Part shown: one piece after another, positions 60,799-64,000 of the stretch | How positions within the stretch are numbered: the first letter of the stretch is position 1 | Layout: each line of letters begins with the position of its first letter | NCBI GenBank assembly: GCA_963667595.2 | Contig: CAXXWD010000003.1 | Location: 61,580 to 125,579 of the forward strand | Source of the DNA: JAHJQZ01 sp963667595 | GTDB lineage: Bacteria; Pseudomonadota; Alphaproteobacteria; Rhizobiales; Devosiaceae | Length of the DNA stretch: 64,000 nt | Reading direction: 5' to 3' | The notes under the pieces: model-generated | Told to the model about the DNA's origin: nothing | Seen by the model: the letters and a program-made list of their open reading frames with translations, nothing else | Database searches by the model: none | Made by a program: the position numbers and the translations under genes

Positions 60799-61911
60799 AT
60801 GTCTCAGCTTTTTTCGCCGTTCACCCTGCGCGGTCTCACTTTGCGGAACCGCACCGTTGTTGCGCCCATGTGCCAGTATTCGGCCCAGATGGGCCTCGCC
60901 AATGACTGGCATCTTGTCCATTATGGCAGCTTCGCCACCGGTGGATTTGGGTTGATCATCGTCGAAGCGACCGGTGTTGAGGCGCGCGGACGCATCACTT
61001 ATGGATGTCTCGGCCTGTGGTCGGACGCCCAGATCGCGCCGATGAAGCGGATCGTCGATTTCGCGCATGCCCAGGGCGCCGCCGTTGGCGTGCAACTGGC
61101 CCATGCCGGCCGCAAGGCGTCGAGCCCCCTGCCTTTCCTGCCCCATCCTACCGAAGAGGAAAAGGCCCGCCGATCCTTCGAGGACTGGACGCCGGTTGCG
61201 CCCTCGGCCCTGCCGCACGCGCCGGGCTCGAAAATGCCTCACGCCCTGACGCTCGACGAAATCGCCGAAATCCGTCAGGCTTTTGTCGACGCGGCGGTCC
61301 GGGCCGACAGGGCGGGGTTCGATACTGTCGAACTGCATGCCGCGCACGGCTATCTCATCGATCAGTTCCTGTCGCCTCTTTCCAACAAGCGTGACGACAT
61401 CTATGGCGGCTCACGGGAAAACCGCATGCGCCTGCCGCTCGAAATCGCCGAGGCGGTGCGCGCGGTCTGGCCGGAAAACAAGCCGCTGATCATCCGCATT
61501 TCGACTCAGGACTGGCATCCCGACGGATGGCAGGTCGAGGACAGCATCGTGTTTGCCCGCGAACTCAAGGCGCTGGGCGTCGATCTCGTCGACTGCTCCT
61601 CGGGCGGGTTCGCCGAATCGAAAATCGCACCCGTTCCCGGTTATCAGGTGGGGTTCGCCGAGGCGATCAGGAATGGCGCCGGCCTGCCGACCATGGCGGT
61701 GGGCCTTCTGGGCGATCCGACAGACGCAGAGGCTGCCGTTTCCGAAGGCCGGGCCGATCTGGTGGCGCTGGGGCGCCCGGCTCTTGAGGATCCAAGCTGG
61801 CCGGTCAGGACCCTGGCCGAGACCGGCCGAAAGCCGGAAGCCTATGCGCTTCATGCCAAACAGACGGGTTATGCCGTCAGGGCCCTGCATACGACCCTGG
61901 GCAAGGTGTGA
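60799..61911 (+). CDS. NADH:flavin oxidoreductase, Old Yellow Enzyme family (YqjM/NamA-like)
   Basis: 370 aa FMN-dependent ene-reductase, TIM barrel. MSQLFSPFTLRGLTLRNRTV and VAPMCQYSAQMGLANDWHLV are the YqjM-type N-terminus including the regulatory Cys. HAAHGYLIDQFLSPLSNKRD with YGGSRENRMRLPLE is the FMN/substrate block; the catalytic pair His/His is near QLAHAGRKAS and HAAHG. It reduces activated C=C bonds of enals, enones or nitro compounds. The ATG at 60799 has no clear ribosome site; a frame start at 60757 is less family-like. Confidence 0.93.
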   Translation: MSQLFSPFTLRGLTLRNRTVVAPMCQYSAQMGLANDWHLVHYGSFATGGFGLIIVEATGVEARGRITYGCLGLWSDAQIAPMKRIVDFAHAQGAAVGVQLAHAGRKASSPLPFLPHPTEEEKARRSFEDWTPVAPSALPHAPGSKMPHALTLDEIAEIRQAFVDAAVRADRAGFDTVELHAAHGYLIDQFLSPLSNKRDDIYGGSRENRMRLPLEIAEAVRAVWPENKPLIIRISTQDWHPDGWQVEDSIVFARELKALGVDLVDCSSGGFAESKIAPVPGYQVGFAEAIRNGAGLPTMAVGLLGDPTDAEAAVSEGRADLVALGRPALEDPSWPVRTLAETGRKPEAYALHAKQTGYAVRALHTTLGKV

Positions 61912-62074
61912 TGGCGTGAACCGTTCCGCGGGTCGCAGTGTTGCCGAATTTGGGGTGTTGCAATGGTATCGGCACCCCGTTTTTCGGCCCTCAACGGGAC
62001 GAATGTGTCGCCGGAGCGTTGTGCTCCGCCACTCACCTGCCTAGATAGGCCTTTTGGACAGCAAGGACGGACGT

Positions 62075-62782
62075 GTGACGGGTTCGGGCGATAAGGAAAA
62101 ACCAAAAAAAGCGCCCAAAGCTCCGGGTTGGCACAAGGTAGCGATCATCGGCATCGTTATCCTCGCCATCATCGTTCTGATCATCCTGTCCGTCGAACAC
62201 ACGATCCTTTTGACCCTGCAGGACCATTTCACCACCTGGGTGGCCATTGCCGGACCGTTCGGTTGGCTGGTCCTCATCATTCTGCTGATACTGCACTCCT
62301 TCGTGCCGTTTCCGCTGGAATTCGCCGCCGTCGCGGCAGGCATCACCTATGGATTCTGGCTCGGCGTCCTTTTGACATGGATCGGCACGGTGCTCGGCGG
62401 CATTCTCAGTTTCTGGATCTCCCGGCGCTTCGGCCGGGACTTCTTTGAACGTGCCCTCAATCCGTCCCAGATCGCCTGGCTGGAAAAGCACGCCAGAAAC
62501 GAAGGCACGGTGGCTCTTCTGGTCAGTCGCCTGCTGCCTTTCATGTCCTTCACGCTGGTGTCCTACGCCGCCGGCCTGACCCCGGTCAGCTGGTTCACCT
62601 TCATCTGGACCTCGGCTGTCGGCATGCTGCCGATCATCATCATTTCAGTGCTCTATGGCGCCCATATCGACCAGATGCCGGCGGAATGGGCCATCGGCAT
62701 CCCGCTTATCGCGGTGGCGCTGGTCTTCGGCATCTACTGGTACGCCCGCAAGCGCGGCTGGATCGGCGAGTCAGCACACTAG
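62075..62782 (+). CDS. VTT/DedA-superfamily membrane protein (TVP38/TMEM64 type)
   Basis: 235 aa from GTG 62075, which has AAGGACGG upstream; the frame also offers a TTG at 62054. A Lys/Pro-rich cytoplasmic N-terminus is followed by five or six membrane segments. The VTT hallmark is present as HSFVPFPLEFAAVAAGITYG and VSRLLPFMSFTLVSYAAGLT. Proteins of this family scramble or flip lipids (undecaprenyl phosphate, PE) across membranes. It ends exactly at a palindromic repeat. Confidence 0.85.
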   Translation: MTGSGDKEKPKKAPKAPGWHKVAIIGIVILAIIVLIILSVEHTILLTLQDHFTTWVAIAGPFGWLVLIILLILHSFVPFPLEFAAVAAGITYGFWLGVLLTWIGTVLGGILSFWISRRFGRDFFERALNPSQIAWLEKHARNEGTVALLVSRLLPFMSFTLVSYAAGLTPVSWFTFIWTSAVGMLPIIIISVLYGAHIDQMPAEWAIGIPLIAVALVFGIYWYARKRGWIGESAH

Positions 62783-62818
62783 ATCATTTCACCGTTTCAT
62801 TGAAACGCTGAAATGATC
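62782..62818. repeat. Nested palindrome of a rhizobial-type intergenic repeat
   Basis: Outer arms GATCATTTCA (62782-62791) and TGAAATGATC (62809-62818) enclose GTTTCA-T-TGAAAC. It starts on the last base of the VTT-protein stop codon. The following AACTCTTTGTCTTATCACG, CCGGTATCCACTTTTGCTG and AACGCTCTA segments read like the rest of a longer Rhizobiales element, up to about 62882. Confidence 0.75.
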
Positions 62819-62945
62819 CAACTCTTTGTCTTATCACGTTTTCCAATTGTAAAACCGGTATCCACTTTTGCTGAAAACGCTCTAAATCGGCGTGCGAAAA
62901 GTGAATGCCTGCTTTTCGCAAACACCGCGACAACAAAAGGACAAG

Positions 62946-62980
62946 GCGTTTGTTCCGAGTCCATCGGAACAATGAAACGC
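62946..62980 (-). terminator. Hairpin downstream of pdxJ
   Basis: GCGTTT and GTTCCGA on the left (62946-62958) pair with TCGGAAC and AAACGC on the right (62964-62980) around a 5-base loop, with a 4-base bulge. It begins 2 bases beyond the pdxJ stop. No long T run follows on the minus strand, so it is a probable but weak terminator. Confidence 0.5.
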
Positions 62981-62981
62981 G

Positions 62982-63716
62982 CTAGCGCCCGGCCAGCACC
63001 GCGGCGTAGCGACGGACCGCTTCGGGGAACCCCATTTCCAGCGCATCGGCAGTCAGGCCGTGCCCGATCGAGGCTTCGTCGACCGGCGGCATGGCGATAA
63101 CGAAAGCCGGCAGGTTGGCCAGGGTCAGGTCGTGCCCGACATTGATGCCGAGGCCGAGCGCACGGGCGGCGCGGGCGGTTTCGGCCAGACGGGCAAGATG
63201 GGCGTTGGCCTCGGAGGTGCCGTGCGCGTCGCCATAAGGACCGGTATAAAGTTCGACCCGGTCGGCGCCGACACCATGGGCCTCGGCCGGCAAAGACGGG
63301 TCCTCGTCGATGAAGACCGACGCGCGGATATCGGCCTTGTGCAGTCGAGCGATCACGCTTGAGAGGAACGCCTCGTTCCCCGCAATCGTCCAGCCATGAT
63401 CGGAGGTGTTCTGCGCCGGATCGTCGGGAACCAGCGTCACCTGGTCCGGCATGACGGCGTCCACCAGATCGAGGAACGGCTCGGCCGGATAGCCTTCAAT
63501 GTTGAATTCGGCGTCGGGATAGCCATCGAGCAGCTTCTTGAGATCGAAGACGTCGGTGCGCCTGATATGGCGCTCGTCCGGCCGGGGATGAATGGTCAGA
63601 CCATTGGCACCGGCATCGAGCACCATTCGTCCGACATGGACGACATTCGGCCAGTCGACCGAACGGCGATTGCGGAGATAGGCGACGGCATTGAGGTTGA
63701 CCGAAAGCTTGGACAT
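62982..63716 (-). CDS. pdxJ: Pyridoxine 5'-phosphate synthase
   Basis: Final ring-closing step of the DXP-dependent vitamin B6 pathway, joining 1-deoxyxylulose 5-phosphate with 3-amino-1-hydroxyacetone 1-phosphate. 244 aa, normal length. Blocks: LSVNLNAVAYLRNRR, GLTIHPRPDERHIRRTDV, VTLVPDDPAQNTSDHGW, VELYTGPYGDAHG and GLGINVGHDLTLANLP, plus SIGHGLTADALEMG. AGGA lies 7 bases before the ATG. Confidence 0.97.
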   Translation of the reverse strand: MSKLSVNLNAVAYLRNRRSVDWPNVVHVGRMVLDAGANGLTIHPRPDERHIRRTDVFDLKKLLDGYPDAEFNIEGYPAEPFLDLVDAVMPDQVTLVPDDPAQNTSDHGWTIAGNEAFLSSVIARLHKADIRASVFIDEDPSLPAEAHGVGADRVELYTGPYGDAHGTSEANAHLARLAETARAARALGLGINVGHDLTLANLPAFVIAMPPVDEASIGHGLTADALEMGFPEAVRRYAAVLAGR

Positions 63717-63829
63717 GGCTGCATCCTGAGATTCAAACGGATTTTACCGCGCCGGAGCGGCGAAGGCAAAATCAAAGCTCATATGGACCGATCGCGGGCC
63801 GATATTCCGGCCGACGGCGCGTCATGGTG

Positions 63830-64000
63830 TCAGACGGCATTGCCGGAAGACCGTTTCGTCCGTTCCGTGATCACCAGAACGCAGATGCCGCTGAAAACGA
63901 TCAGTGCGATGCCGATAAAGCCAAGCGCATTGGGCAAAACGCCGAAAACCAGCCCCGAAGACAGAACCGCCCACAACGCGCCGGAATAAAAGAACGGCGC
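63830..64000 (-). CDS. C-terminal end of an EamA-type (DMT) permease, cut by the window edge
   Basis: The last 56 residues are visible: two hydrophobic stretches (FFYSGALWAVLSSGLVFGVL and ALGFIGIALIVFSGICVLVI) ending in a basic tail TERTKRSSGNAV and a stop at 63830. Small-residue-rich final helices with a Lys/Arg tail suit 10-TMS DMT transporters; the family call rests on this alone. The gap to pdxJ (63717-63829) is empty. Confidence 0.65.
   Translation of the reverse strand, partial: APFFYSGALWAVLSSGLVFGVLPNALGFIGIALIVFSGICVLVITERTKRSSGNAV

Overview
The window is 64 kb of a chromosome from a flagellated alphaproteobacterium, most likely order Hyphomicrobiales (Rhizobiales). The signs are the FlbT/FlaF flagellin-control pair, a very large coiled-coil protein resembling the growth-pole-ring proteins of polar-growing rhizobia, the YcjX/YcjF pair, a thioredoxin-reductase-like ferredoxin-NADP reductase, and mosaic palindromic intergenic repeats of the kind common in that order. 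Gene density, G+C-rich codons and repeat style would suit Devosiaceae (Devosia or Pelagibacterium), but the genus is an inference. There is no phage, IS element, CRISPR array or rRNA operon.

Region 1 (1-12.3 kb) is a flagellar filament and hook cluster. Two tandem flagellin genes (the first cut by the window edge), flbT and flaF lie on +, facing flgL, flgK and flgE on -. The flagellins, FlgE, FlgL and probably FlgK carry large middle inserts with the same sort of repeated module. flaF has an apparent one-base frameshift that reads through its own terminator.

Region 2 (12.4-18.3 kb) holds a P-loop ATPase-like protein, metA, a membrane O-acyltransferase with an SGNH domain, a decayed 142-bp copy of the middle of metA on the far side of that acyltransferase, a possible 25-aa protein, and a short alcohol dehydrogenase without the structural-zinc lobe. 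Region 3 (18.5-25.4 kb) has ycjX-ycjF, then otsA, otsB, a ferredoxin-NADP reductase, a 2Fe-2S ferredoxin and an Hpt protein on -.

Region 4 (25.4-34.3 kb) has the 1569-aa coiled-coil protein with a long 11-residue repeat array and a perfect CtrA-type box upstream, an MFS transporter, two mosaic repeats, a frameshifted GT4 glycosyltransferase and an LpxH-like metallophosphoesterase. Region 5 (34.3-43.8 kb) has a CHASE2-GGDEF-EAL protein, two acetyltransferase-type proteins around a polysaccharide flippase, a TerC-family protein, an isolated pcaB-type lyase and a cytochrome c.

Region 6 (43.8-64 kb) is metabolic and transport: tRNA-Lys(CTT), a DUF2975/XRE pair, a methyltransferase, leuA with a GNAT gene, phzF, a Nudix hydrolase, a UPF0303 protein, an ABC exporter, a marR-emrA-emrB efflux operon with a clear operator, an aminotransferase, ilvC, tetR facing a small orphan gene across a palindrome, an Old Yellow Enzyme homologue, a VTT-domain membrane protein, pdxJ and the end of an EamA-type permease.
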